The position numbers were made by a program, and so were the translations under genes. Below are positions 17,531-27,105 of a stretch of 64,000 nucleotides of DNA, one piece after another. Origin of the DNA: Bog-473 sp963791995 (GTDB taxonomy: Bacteria; Actinomycetota; Acidimicrobiia; Acidimicrobiales; RAAP-2). The stretch covers positions 124,001 to 188,000 of the forward strand of contig CAWBUQ010000005.1 in the NCBI GenBank assembly GCA_963791995.1, read 5' to 3'. The notes beneath the pieces were generated by a model that did not search any database, was not told the DNA's origin, and worked only from the letters and a program-made list of their open reading frames with translations. Position 1 is the first letter of the stretch, and each line of letters begins with the position of its first letter.

Positions 17531-18416
17531 TCACGGGCGCCGCTGGTCGGCCGTGGAGGCGGCGTATCTGGCGACCATCTCACGAGAGCGCCAGCCAACC
17601 AAGCGCATCAAGTCGGTCTCGTTGCCGCCGTCGGCCAGGTGCTTGTGGGCGAAGTAGTGGCGGAACAGGTGCGCGTGCACGTGGCCGATCCCGGCCTCCT
17701 CGGCGCGACGCTCCACGATCGAGCGAATGCCCGCGGTGGTCATCGCGCCACGTGTGCCAACCCACAACGCATCGGTGCCCTTGGCCTGTGACGAGCGCGC
17801 CCGGCCGTGCATGTAGCGGTCGAGCGCGGCAGAGGTCACGGCGCCGAACGGGCAGGCTCGCGGGCGGCTCCCTTTGCCGATGACGAAGGCCACGCGGTTG
17901 TCAAGGTCCACGTCCTCCACTTTGAGGTTGGTCAACTCGGACAGCCGGAGCCCCGAGTCAGCGAACAGGCGGAGCACCGCGTAAATCGCGCTGATCCTCC
18001 AGACTCTTACTGCCCTTGCAGGTGGCGAGCAGCTTTTTCAGTTGCTCATCAGTCAGCACCGGGACCGGCACCTCGGGCACCCGCGGCGGGCGCATTTTCG
18101 CCATGGGGCTGGCGGTGATCTCACCGAAATCGACCAGGAAGTTGAACAACGCGGTGAGTGCCCGGTAGCGGTTGTTCGCCGTCGCCGGAGACTTGGTTGC
18201 GACGAGGCGCTCAATGAACGCCTCGACGTGCTCGCGGCCGATCTTGGCGACTTCAGTAGGCATGCCTGATTCGCGGAAGAAGGCGAGCAACTGGGCCGCC
18301 GCCTCTCCGTATGTCGCGATGGTTTTCGGTGACTTGTTCGACGCGCGAAGTGATCTCTCGAATGAGGGAATGAGAGTCGCTAAGTCGCCTACGCTTTCGG
18401 CGGTGACTCGTGCCAT
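17531..18416 (-). CDS. int: Tyrosine recombinase (integrase) of the tRNA-Pro element (frame break near 17985)
   Basis: The N-terminal SAM-like core-binding domain (KTIATYGEAAAQLLAFF...RYRALTALFNFLVDFG) is followed by the catalytic domain. Catalytic Arg is in SGLRLSELTNLK, Lys in GKGSRPR, the HxxR box in HAHLFRH, Trp replaces the second His in VGWRSREM, and the nucleophile Tyr is in VARYAA. Joined length is about 295 residues, normal for the family. The frame changes near KGSKSLEDQRDLRG. The gene ends the element about 150 bp from the tRNA it uses, with ATG 18416 after GGAAAGCGAG. Confidence 0.85.
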
Positions 18417-18562
18417 GGAAGCTCGCTTTCCAGGGTTCGGAGAACCCGTGTTCGGGGGGTGTTCGAAGCACCCGCTCGACCAGGTTATCCGCTGAAGGAG
18501 CGTTGTGCAAACCGACGCTTCCCAGCGGATAGCCGAAAAGCCCAGTAAAAGGGCAAGAAAAA

Positions 18563-18601
18563 CGGGATGTAGCGCAGCTTGGCAGCGCGCCTGCTTTGGG
18601 A
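18563..18601 (+). repeat. attR within tRNA-Pro
   Basis: This 39-bp segment equals the truncated copy at 8065-8103 with one mismatch. Similarity stops after the anticodon loop (GGGA then GCAGG here, CTATC at the left). It is the right junction of the element. Confidence 0.8.
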
Positions 18602-18639
18602 GCAGGAGGTCCGGGGTTCAAATCCCCGCATCCCGACCA
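18563..18639 (+). tRNA. tRNA-Pro (TGG), CCA encoded
   Basis: The acceptor stem CGGGATG pairs with CATCCCG. The anticodon stem CCTGC/GCAGG holds loop TTTGGGA, giving anticodon TGG, and the T-loop is GTTCAAAT-type. CCA is encoded at 18637-18639. Its 5-prime half comes from the integrated element and its 3-prime half from the chromosome. Confidence 0.95.
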
Positions 18640-18721
18640 TTTGCGACGCGTCCGCACCTTCCGACTTCGGGAAGGCGGCGCGGGTTTCGCATCTGCCACC
18701 CAAGCCCGGCACTGGTGAAGA

Positions 18722-20390
18722 ATGAGGCTCATGACCGAGCGCGTTGGCAGCAGTTCAGCGCGCTCGGGCAGTGGCATCGTCCTCCTGACCCTGGCGGCCG
18801 CGCAGTTCCTCATGACCCTCGACAGCTCGGTCATGAACGTGTCCATCGCCACTGTGGCCAAGGACGTGGGCACCACGGTCACGGGGATCCAGCTCGCCAT
18901 CACCCTTTACACACTGGTCATGGCGGCCTTCATGATCACCGGCGGCAAGATCGGCCAGATCCTCGGCCGCAAGCGCGCCTTCGCCCTCGGCTGCGTGGTC
19001 TACGGCAGCGGTTCCCTCATCACCGCCATCGCCGGCTCGTTGCCCGTCCTCATCATCGGCTGGTCGATCCTGGAGGGTCTGGGGGCGGCGCTCATCATGC
19101 CCGCCGTCGTCGCATTGGTCGCGACGAACTTCGGTGCCGAGGAGCGACCGCGCGCCTACGGCCTCGTCGCGTCGGCCGGTGCGATCGCAGTGGCCGTCGG
19201 GCCTCTGGTCGGTGGCCTGTGCACGACCTATCTGACCTGGCGAGTGGTCTTCTACGGCGAAGTCGTCATCGTCCTTGGCATCCTCGCCCTGTCGCGGCGC
19301 ATGGCCGACTCGCCGCCGCGAGGAGGGCGTGCACCTCGACCCGGTGGGCACGCTCCTGTCCGCCGCGGGTCTTGGGCTCTTCGTCTACGGCATCATCCGA
19401 TCGGGCTCGTGGGGGCTCGTCCAGCCCAAGCCTGGCGCACCGGTCTGGCTCGGGATCTCTCCGGTCGTCTGGCTCGTCCTGGGCGGTGCAGGCGTGCTGG
19501 CCCTGTTCTTGGTGTGGGAGGGACGCCGCCTGCACCGCGGTCAGTCGGCGCTGCTCGACCCCCGCCTGCTTCGCATACCCAGACTGCAAGCGGGACTGAC
19601 GTCCTTCTTCTTCCAGTTCCTCCTCCAAGCTGGGCTCTTCTTCGTGATCCCCCTGTTCCTCTCGGTTGCACTGGGACTCTCCGCAGTGGCGACCGGTGTG
19701 CGCCTCCTCCCACTCTCCGTCACGCTCCTCGCGGCTGCGGTCGGGGTTCCCAAGCTCTTCCCCGCCGCGTCCCCCCGGCGGATCATCCGAATTGGTTTCG
19801 GCCTGCTTCTCCTGGGCATCGTCGTTCTCCTCGCTGCGCTCGACGCAGGTGCGGGGCCCGAGGTCGTCACGTGGCCCCTCCTCTTGATGGGCCTCGGCAT
19901 CGGCAGCCTGGCGTCTCAGCTCGGCGCCGTCACGGTCTCTTCGGTGCCCGACTCCCAGAGCGGAGAGGTCGGGGGGATCCAGAACACGGTGACCAACCTC
20001 GGCGCGTCGATCGGGACGGCCCTGACGGGGGCGGTCCTCATCGGGGTGCTCACCTCGACGTTCCTCGGCTCGGTGGCGGCGAACCCGGCTGTCCCACAAG
20101 AGCTCTCGGCACGGGCACAGGTTGAGCTGTCGTCGGGCGTCCCGTTCGTCAGCGACGCCGATCTCAACGCCGCGCTCGACAAAGCCGGCGTCCCGCCGGC
20201 GACCGCTCAGGCCATCGTCGACGAGAACGCGACGAGCAGGATCAACGGGCTACGGGCCGCCCTGGCCGTCCTGGCGATGCTCGCGCTGGCCGCGCTCTTG
20301 TGCACCCGGCGCCTCCCGACCACACAACCTGGCGCGCCCGTCGCTCGGAAACAACGGAGACCGAAGGACGGTCCGCTCACCCCCGCCTGA
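18722..20390 (+). CDS. MFS transporter, DHA2 (14-TM drug exporter) type (frame break near 19315)
   Basis: This is an integral membrane exporter. The first frame gives MTLDSSVMNVSIATVA, the GGKIGQILGRKRAF loop (motif A) and VVALVATNFGAEERPRAYGL. After a frame change near 19315 the rest continues EEGVHLDPVGTLLS with further hydrophobic segments and ends at a TGA at 20390. About 14 membrane segments and 555 residues fit the EmrB/QacA group, which exports drugs by proton antiport. ATG 18722 or 18731 are both possible starts. It overlaps the convergent zinc-ribbon gene by 14 bases. Confidence 0.8.
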
Positions 20391-20772
20391 GGGTGATGCT
20401 GCACCACGCACGTTTGCGGCACGACGGGCAGGTCATGCGATGGTCGAAGCGCCGCCGCGGCCGCCAGATCCCTATGGGGAATTGGAAGATCACCATGTCC
20501 AAGAACCCCACGTGCGAAGTTTGCTTGCAACGCTGGCACTCCACCTTGAAGGCCCCGCGCTCGGCAAGGGGGTTCTCCGAGGCGGCGGCGAGGCTGTCGG
20601 ACTGAGGCGGGGCGGCAGAGAAGAGGGCTCGCTTACCCAGGGGCCGCGCCACCGTTGCGCCCGCACTCTCTGATCCCACGCCGCCCGACTGGGTAGGAGC
20701 GGCCCAGAAGAGCGCACGCTTGCCGAGCGGGTCGGGTTCCTTCTCGCTCGGGGCCTCCGTCGCGTCAGGCAC
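20377..20772 (-). CDS. Zinc-ribbon protein with duplicated PLGKRALF motif, coupled to parA
   Basis: GTG 20772 overlaps the parA stop, so the gene is translationally coupled. The N-terminal half contains two near-identical segments, PLGKRALFWAAPTQS and PLGKRALFSAAPPQS, separated by 17 residues. The C-terminal half has two Cys pairs (CQRC and CPSC) for one zinc, around a hydrophobic strand DMVIFQFPIGIWRPRR. I do not know a named family. The basic duplicated peptide next to a ParA ATPase suggests a partner that binds or stimulates ParA, which is inference. Confidence 0.6.
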   Translation of the reverse strand: MPDATEAPSEKEPDPLGKRALFWAAPTQSGGVGSESAGATVARPLGKRALFSAAPPQSDSLAAASENPLAERGAFKVECQRCKQTSHVGFLDMVIFQFPIGIWRPRRRFDHRMTCPSCRKRAWCSITLRRG

Positions 20773-21538
20773 TGAGCATGGCGTCGTAGACCCGGATGGA
20801 CAGCGAGCGATAGGCCACTGCACCCGGCGACGTCGGCGCGTGCTGCAACACCGAGCGGCCGAAGCCCGGGGCCTCGGCGAAACGCACGGACTTCGGAACG
20901 GGTGGCTCGAAGACGTGAAGGCCGTAGCGCTCCCCTACCTCGCACCAGACCTGGCGCGAGAGCGTGGTGCGGCTGTCGAACATGGTGGCGATGACGCCAA
21001 GCACGCGCAGCTTCTCGTTGGCGAACTGGCGGACGTCCTCGATCGTCTCGAGCAGCTGGCCGACGCCTCGATTGCTCAACGCCTCGCACTGCATCGGGAC
21101 GATGACAGCCTCGGCGGCGGTGAGCCCGTTGATCGTGAGCACGCCGAGCGAAGGAGGACAGTCGATGAGAACGGCGTCGTAGTCGTCGAGAACGGGCAGC
21201 AGTGCGCGGGCCAGCACGTGCTCGCGGCCGGTGCGGCTCAAGAGATGCACCTCGGCACCGGCGAGGTCGATCGTTGCCGGGACGACTGACAACCCCGGCA
21301 CACCCGGCACCGGCTGGATCACATCGGCCATGCGCGACCGGCGGACCAACACGTCGTGAAGGGACGCGGAAAGGTTGTCGGGGTCAAGGCCGAGTGAATA
21401 GGTCAAGCAGGCTTGCGGGTCGAGGTCCACGACCAGGAGTCGCCGCCCTTGTTCCGCCAAGGCCACTCCGAGCGACTGCACGGTGGTCGTCTTGGCGACG
21501 CCGCCCTTCTGGTTGGCGACGGCGATGACTTTGACCAT
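20765..21538 (-). CDS. parA: ParA/Soj family ATPase
   Basis: An intact 257-residue protein. The deviant Walker A KGGVAKTT is near residue 11, switch I is DLDPQACLTYSLG, Walker B is AVLIDCPPSLG, and the PMQCEALSNRGVGQLLETI helix typical of ParA/Soj is present. It should dimerise on ATP and bind DNA non-specifically, positioning chromosome, plasmid or protein cargo. No ParB is adjacent; instead a small zinc-ribbon gene overlaps its stop. It is more likely an orphan ParA for cargo positioning than the main chromosome-segregation ParA. Confidence 0.85.
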   Translation of the reverse strand: MVKVIAVANQKGGVAKTTTVQSLGVALAEQGRRLLVVDLDPQACLTYSLGLDPDNLSASLHDVLVRRSRMADVIQPVPGVPGLSVVPATIDLAGAEVHLLSRTGREHVLARALLPVLDDYDAVLIDCPPSLGVLTINGLTAAEAVIVPMQCEALSNRGVGQLLETIEDVRQFANEKLRVLGVIATMFDSRTTLSRQVWCEVGERYGLHVFEPPVPKSVRFAEAPGFGRSVLQHAPTSPGAVAYRSLSIRVYDAMLSA

Positions 21539-21596
21539 CGACGGAGTCTACGACTGCAACGCCGTTGTGTTCTCGAGGACAGATTCGCCGAACCCC

Positions 21597-22709
21597 TCAA
21601 CGGCTGTAGGCCGCCTCCTCGCGGGCGACGTCGACGACCAGGTTGCCCAAGGCCAGGTTGACGTCTTGAAGGTGGTAGCCCCAGTTGGGCCCGAGCGGCG
21701 TCGTGAGGGGCGGCCGCGGGTCACCGGCCACGGCCGAGCTGGTCACCTGGAGCCACGATGCCCCGCCGCTCTGCTGGCATTGGGCGCTGTAGAGGGCGGG
21801 GAACGTCACCCAGGGCGTCCGCACCGGCACGCCCCTCGGCCTGGAGGTGACCGACAAGAAGTAGGGCTGCAGGCTGGCGGTCCCTGTCGAGAAGGTCACA
21901 GGGTTGACGCACGCGACCTGCTGGCCCGAAGTGGCGGTCTGGCCCGATTGCAGGCTCACGCCTCTGCCCGGGCGGGCGAAGAACGACGTGGCTGGAGGCA
22001 TCGACCCGAAGCTCGAATAGGCGATCACGCAGCCGGTCTGTGAGGCCGAGCCGCACGTCGGGATGTTCTTGAAGCTCCCCCCGACGGTCTTACCCGTCGG
22101 CACCTGCACGTTGCCTCCCAAGATGATGGCGGAGAGCATGCGCCTGCGGAGGCCTTGGGAGGGGTCGACCTGAGCCTGCAAGAGCTTGATGAGCATGGCC
22201 GCGCCCTGGGAGTGCCCGATGAAGACGATCGGCCTGCCGTGGTTGTCGTGGGCCAGGTAGTCCTTCCAGGCGGCAAGCAGGCTGCCGTAGGCCGTCGCGA
22301 TCACGGCGGGATTCGTCGCCTGACCGCTGGCCAGCGCCCCGGCTGTCGCCTGGCGGTACATCGGCGCCCAGACGTTGCACACCTGTGAGAAGCGGGACGC
22401 CTGCGACACTGCCGCCACCCTCTCAGCGGGCTGCACGGTCAGATCGGCATTGGTCCCCGATTCGGTGGAGACCGTCGGGTACACGTAGAAGCAGTCGTAG
22501 CGCGGCGCGGAGCGCGCCGTCGGCGAGAGGACGAGCCTCGTGCCACCGTTCGCGGCCACGCTGGTCGCGGTGCGGGAAGACGCGCAGGGGTCGCCGGACT
22601 GGCCCGGGCGACAGAGCCAGACCGTCCTGGACGTGGCGTGCACCGGCCTCGCCGTGGCGCCGGCAGCCGTGGGCGCCACGGAGGAACCCGCAAGCACGAG
22701 CACCGCCAT
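21597..22709 (-). CDS. Secreted DUF3089 alpha/beta hydrolase
   Basis: The mature part has the DUF3089 pattern: CFYVYPTVSTESG, QVCNVWAPMYRQAT, the nucleophile elbow VFIGHSQGAAMLIKLL and a late His in GYHLQDVNLAL. It should be a secreted esterase or lipase-like enzyme of unknown substrate. ATG 22709 cuts the signal peptide short: the in-frame sequence upstream continues as a hydrophobic SHLASALLAAGT segment. An ATG at 22785 with GGAGG lies in another frame, so a one-base error in the leader is likely and the true start is probably 22785. Confidence 0.8.
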   Translation of the reverse strand: MAVLVLAGSSVAPTAAGATARPVHATSRTVWLCRPGQSGDPCASSRTATSVAANGGTRLVLSPTARSAPRYDCFYVYPTVSTESGTNADLTVQPAERVAAVSQASRFSQVCNVWAPMYRQATAGALASGQATNPAVIATAYGSLLAAWKDYLAHDNHGRPIVFIGHSQGAAMLIKLLQAQVDPSQGLRRRMLSAIILGGNVQVPTGKTVGGSFKNIPTCGSASQTGCVIAYSSFGSMPPATSFFARPGRGVSLQSGQTATSGQQVACVNPVTFSTGTASLQPYFLSVTSRPRGVPVRTPWVTFPALYSAQCQQSGGASWLQVTSSAVAGDPRPPLTTPLGPNWGYHLQDVNLALGNLVVDVAREEAAYSR

Positions 22710-22992
22710 CGTGCCGGCTGCGAGCAGGGCACTCGCCAGATGGGACCACGGGGCGCCGAGGTGAGGTTCGGTGCGAGCTGACCATGCCGTTCCTCCGGAT
22801 TCGAGGTTGAGCCGCCAACGTGGTCGTCACCGTACGCCACCGGCGACCTGGTGCGGGGGCGACCGGCGGACTGCCGAGCGGTCGCCGGTGACCGCATAAG
22901 GTCGAAGCAGAAATTCGCTCAGCGACGACCACCCGTCGCGTCGACCGGTCGGCCGGACTCAGGATCCACCCGACAGAAAGCCCGCAGTCGTC

Positions 22993-24466
22993 ATGCCCCG
23001 CTTCAACCAGAAGATCGTCGTGGGCACCGTGTTCGTGTCCGCAATGTTCATGAACATCATGGACATCACGATCGTGAACGTGGCATTGCCCACGATCGGC
23101 CGAGATTTCGACATCGCTCCCACCGCGGTGGACGGGATCGTGATCGCCTACCTGGTGAGCCTGGCCGTCTTCATCCCCGCCTCGGGCTGGTTGGGCGACC
23201 GCTTCGGCGGCAAGCGGGTGCTGCTCATCGCGATCGCCGTATTCACCGTCGGGTCCGTCCTGTGCGGCGTGGCGCAGAACATGACCCAGCTCGTCGTATT
23301 CCGGGTCCTCCAAGGCGCCGGCGGCGGCATGATGGCCCCGGTCGGCATGGCGATGCTGTACCGGGTCTTCCCACCCGCCGAACGGGTCCGGGCTGCAAGC
23401 ATCCTGACCGTTCCCACCACCCTCGCCCCAGCCCTCGGACCCGTCCTCGGGGGGCTGCTGGTCACGACCTTGACGTGGCGCTGGGTCTTCTTCGTGAACC
23501 TACCCCTCGGCATCGCCGCCATCGCCTTCGGCGCGCTCTTCCTCGAGCGCTCCGCCCCGATGGACGCGGGACGGCTCGACGTCCCCGGATTCGTGCTCGG
23601 CGGCGCCGGCCTCGGACTGTTGATGTACGGGGTGTCCGAGGGCCCGTTGCAGTCGTGGTCCTCCCCCGAAGTCATCGCGACCTGCGTTTCCGGGGTCGTG
23701 CTCCTGTCGGTGTTCGTCTTGGTCGAGTTACGCACGACGAGGCCGATGGTCGACCTGCACCTGCTCAAGGGGCGGCTGTTCCGCTCGACCAACGTCGTGA
23801 TGTTCCTCGCCGCAGCGGCTTTCCTCGGGACCCTCTACCTCGTCCCGCTGTATTTCCAGGATGCGCGCGGGCTCTCCGCCCTGCAGTCGGGGCTCTCGAC
23901 CTTTCCCGAGGCGTTCGGCGTCATGATCGGCGCCCAGTTCGCCAGCCGGCTGATCTACCCGCGCATCGGGCCGCGTCGTCACATCACCGGCGGACTTCTC
24001 GGCCTTGCCCTGTGCATGGTCCTGCTGACCCAGGTCACCGTGACGACGAACCTGTGGCTGGTCCGTGCAGTGATGTTCTTGCTGGGCTTGACGATGGCGC
24101 AGGTGATGGTCCCGAACCAGGCTGCGTCCTTCGCCATGATCTCGGGCGAGTCGATGGGCCGGGCGTCCACCTTCTTCAACACCATGCGCCAGGTCGGGAG
24201 CGCGACCGGGGTTGCGGTGCTCTCCACCGTGCTGATCGGGGTCGGCTCAGCCCATGGGAAGCGGCGCGGGCGCCTCACCCGACATCACCGCCTACCACTG
24301 GGCCTTCGTCACCGCCGCCTGCTTCGCGTTGGCAGCCGTTGCCTTCTCGCTGACCATCCACGACAGCGACGCGGCCGAGACCATCGTGCGGCGACCGCGG
24401 CGGCGGCGGACCGCAGCGCTCGAGCCTCGAGAGGTGCGGGTGCCAGAGGGCAGCGTCGTCGCGTGA
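22993..24466 (+). CDS. MFS transporter, DHA2/EmrB type (frame break near 24258)
   Basis: MFMNIMDITIVNVALP (TM1, with the D-T-T-I-V-N-V motif of DHA2 exporters), GWLGDRFGGKRV (motif A) and VLQGAGGGMMAPVGMAMLYR mark a 14-TM drug exporter. After a frame change near 24258 it continues SPDITAYHWAFVTAACF and ends at TGA 24464-24466. Without the correction the frame fuses by chance to the LOG gene. Its stop overlaps the LOG start as GTGA, so the two are cotranscribed. The substrate is unknown. Confidence 0.8.
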
Positions 24467-25050
24467 GCGACATCGCCATGATCTGCGTGTTCTGTGGATC
24501 GAGCGCAGGTTCCGACACCGCGTTCGCCGAGAATGCCCGCGAGCTGGGAACCGCTCTGGCCGATCGCGGCATCGGGCTGGTCTACGGCGGCGCCTCGGTC
24601 GGCCTGATGGGTGTCCTCGCCGACGCCGCCATCGCAGCAGGCGGGCAGGCCACCGGGGTCATCACCGAGGCGCTGGCCGGCCACGAGATCGCGCACGGCT
24701 CGCTCAGCGATCTGCGCGTCGTGCGCACGATGCACGAACGCAAGGCGCTCATGTCCGAGTTGGCCGACGCCTTCGTCATGTTGCCCGGCGGCTTCGGGAC
24801 CTACGAGGAGTTCATGGAATCGGTCACCTGGGCCCAGCTGGGGATCCACGACAAGCGCTGCGGCATCCTCAACGTGCACGGGTTCTTCGACCACCTGCTC
24901 ACCTTCGTGGGTCACGCCGTCGATCAGGGGTTTATCAAGGCGCGCCAGGTCGACGGTCTCGTCGTCAGCGACAGGGTCGAGGTGCTTCTCGACGGGTTGG
25001 CCGGTTCGGCGTCCGTCGGCGCATCAGGTGGCGGCGCGATAGAGGATTGA
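24463..25050 (+). CDS. LOG family protein (nucleoside 5-prime-monophosphate phosphoribohydrolase)
   Basis: GTG 24463 overlaps the MFS stop. The protein shows VFCGSSAGS at the start, YGGASVGLMG, MHERKALM and PGGFGTYEE, the catalytic signature of lonely-guy/TIGR00730 proteins. These release ribose-5-phosphate from cytokinin nucleotides or AMP. Length of about 195 residues is normal. The 3-prime end overlaps the convergent propeller gene by 27 bases. It acts in the cytoplasm. Confidence 0.85.
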   Translation: MSDIAMICVFCGSSAGSDTAFAENARELGTALADRGIGLVYGGASVGLMGVLADAAIAAGGQATGVITEALAGHEIAHGSLSDLRVVRTMHERKALMSELADAFVMLPGGFGTYEEFMESVTWAQLGIHDKRCGILNVHGFFDHLLTFVGHAVDQGFIKARQVDGLVVSDRVEVLLDGLAGSASVGASGGGAIED

Positions 25051-26208
25051 AGTTCCGGGAGCATTCCCCGGTGCCAAGGCGTACACGTCGGCGCCGACGG
25101 CGGCGAGATCGGCGCTGCCAATGCCGTCACAGGCATTCAGCGCGACCAACGTGGTGGCGTCGAACTCTCGGCCCGACGACGGGTCGACCCGCACGAGCTG
25201 CATCGGTCGGCTGCACGTGGTGCCCGATGCGAGGTCCCAGAGCCGCGCCCCGCCCGCCGCCGCCACCAAGGGAACGTCACTGGTGTCCTCCACCGGGGAG
25301 GTGAGCGCCACGCTGCCGTCCGCCCGCAGCGCCACCAGGCCGCGTCGTCACCGAGGTCGTGGCCGAGCCCTTGGAACCCTTGGCTTGGCCATAGGACGCG
25401 ATACCCGCCCAGACGAGGTCACCGACGGCGGCCAGCCACATCACCGAGCTCTGGCGGGCAGCCGGACCGGCATACGCCCTCGTGCCTGTCGCGGCACCGG
25501 GCCGCACCCATTCGACGCCGGGCGGCCCACCCGGGCCGCCGCCGAGCCAGGTGCCCGCGCCATTGGCTGCAATGGCGGGAAAGATCCCACCTATCCCGGG
25601 CACGGAGCCGATCGTGGACTCGACAGCCCCGCTGGTGGGCGAGATGCGCACGACCGCCGGCGTGGCGGCGGGGTACCGGTACCCGTAGAGCCAGAGCGCG
25701 CCGTCGCCGTAGGTGAATCCCATGTGGGCGATCGCGCTCCCGACGTTGTTGAGGACGACCGGGGACATCACCTGGGCCACGTGGGTAGCCGGATCGAAGA
25801 CTTCGACGTGATAGGCCCGGACGTTGTCGGCCGACAGACCTTGCGTCGCCACGAGATAGATCCGACCATCGCCCGTCGTGACGTACGACGCGCACGCGGG
25901 CAGGGGAACAAGCGTCGACGTCATGGTCGCCGGCGTAACCTCGTCCAGGGCGCAGTCGGTGGCGGGATTCTTCCTGTGCTGCCCAGGACCCAGATCTTGC
26001 CCGCCGCGGCGACGACCTCCTGGGCCACGAACGAGGCGGGCAAAGTCGTCGACGTGAGCCGCACGGCACGCGCCCCTCGGACGGCCGACGCAGATGCGGC
26101 CGCTCCCACCGGTGCCACCGATGCCAGCAGGGCGACCATGGTCAACGCCGAGAGCCCGACGACGGTTGCGGGACGGCGCACCGTCGTGCTCAGGACCCGG
26201 CGACCCAC
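25024..26208 (-). CDS. Secreted beta-propeller-like protein (frame breaks near 25975 and 25345)
   Basis: GTG 26208 begins VGRRVLSTTVRRPATVV, leading into a hydrophobic signal sequence (GLSALTMVALLASVAPVGAAA). The body has repeated strands such as AAAGKIWVLGS, GDGRIYLVAT, YGDGALWLYGYRYP, AAVGDLVWAGI and AVGADVYALAPG, the spacing of propeller blades. Two frame changes (near 25975 and 25345) join three frames to about 390 residues. No catalytic motif is seen; binding or scaffold roles are likely. It follows the DUF5990 gene with a short overlap. Confidence 0.65.
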
Positions 26209-26652
26209 TTGATCGCCGATGGTCGTACAGCCGGCGCACAATGGGTTTCCTCTGTCGTCGGTCAAGCCGAGCACCCCCACGAGCACACCGGAGTCGACCG
26301 CCCGGCGCGCCACCTCGGCCGGCACATCGCCGAGCATGAGTTTGGCCCGGCGAAACATCGTGAAGGTGCCGTCTTCTTCGACGACACCCCAGGAGAGATA
26401 GATGAAGCGGCGTCCGGGACCACCTTGGATGTACGGGCCGGTGAACTCGACGCCTCCGTCTGGATTCTCCGCCGCCTTGCACTCGAGCTCCCACGTCGCG
26501 TCCGCCGCGTCGCCTCTGACCATTCCCAGGAGCTCCGACGGCTTGTTGCGCCGCTGCACGGCGACATGGATGTTGGTGTGACCCTGCGGTCGCTCGGGAC
26601 TCGGTCCGCACGACGCCCCGGGGAGATTGCGTCCCACTAGTCGGATGCGCAC
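26190..26652 (-). CDS. DUF5990 family protein (frame break near 26225)
   Basis: The protein starts MRIRLVGRNLPGASC at GTG 26652 and has the family pattern NIHVAVQRRNKP, WELECKAAENPDGGVEFTGP, RRFIYLSWG, MFRRAKLMLGDV and GNPLCA. A one-base change near 26225 restores the usual end (AAVRPSAIKW) and a stop at 26190-26192; uncorrected, the frame runs into the next gene. About 150 residues, soluble. The function of DUF5990 is unknown. Confidence 0.7.
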
Positions 26653-26870
26653 CGGCCCAGTATGGCCGCGGCCCGCGCCCGAATCACTGCGTCTCGAGAA
26701 GGGAGCCCGAGGATGCACGCGCTGACGACAAGATCTCGAGCGCCGGCACTGTCACATTGCGTTCCCGCGGCCGGTTCACAGTCGACCCGCACGTGGATTA
26801 CCAGCTCATGCCCCGAGCTGGCGGTCTGCAATGTGTTACACATCTCGGTCTTCGATGTCTTGAACATCAC

Positions 26871-26907
26871 AAGAGCGCCCCGGGCAGTCTAAGAGCGCCC
26901 CGGGCAG
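26871..26907. repeat. 17-bp direct repeat at the 3-prime end of tRNA-Arg
   Basis: AAGAGCGCCCCGGGCAG occurs at 26871-26887 and again at 26891-26907. The second copy covers the 3-prime terminal 12 bases of tRNA-Arg plus 5 flanking bases. Duplicated tRNA ends are typical attachment-site scars, but no element remains here. Confidence 0.6.
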
Positions 26908-26969
26908 GATTCGAACCTGCGTAAAACGGATTAGAAGTCCGTTGCCTAAGTCCGCTCGGCCACCGGGGC
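26896..26969 (-). tRNA. tRNA-Arg (TCT)
   Basis: The acceptor stem GCCCCGG pairs with CCGGGGC. The anticodon arm ACGGA-CTTCTAA-TCCGT gives anticodon TCT, and the T-arm is GCAGG-TTCGAAT-CCTGC. CCA is not encoded. Confidence 0.95.
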
Positions 26970-27105
26970 ATGCCAGCGTCTGGCTGACCCATGACAGCCT
27001 TCCATAGCTCGTTTTGGGCCTGGTGCATGCGGCGCGCCGGTGCTCGCCAACCTCGCTCAGGCGTGCCAATCGGTCCCGGTCCGGTGTGCCACACTTGTGC
27101 CCCTC

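Larger units (their letters stand above)
8065..18601. mobile_element. 10.5-kb element integrated in tRNA-Pro(TGG): satellite-like or reduced prophage
   Basis: The element is bounded by a 39-bp direct repeat of the 5-prime half of tRNA-Pro (8065-8103 and 18563-18601, one mismatch). A tyrosine integrase is at the right end next to the intact tRNA. Leftward genes inside include an HTH gene with iteron-like repeats, small and large terminase, WhiB and a major capsid protein. No portal, prohead protease, head-tail or tail gene is seen. About 10.5 kb is too small for a normal tailed prophage. A capsid-encoding phage satellite fits, but so does a decayed prophage. Confidence 0.75.

Noticed and set aside
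22993..25050. MFS transporter fused to a LOG domain in one long frame
   Set aside because: The frame after 24258 is Arg-rich noise until the LOG start; the transporter continues in another frame to a proper stop that overlaps the LOG GTG. The fusion is an artefact of one indel.
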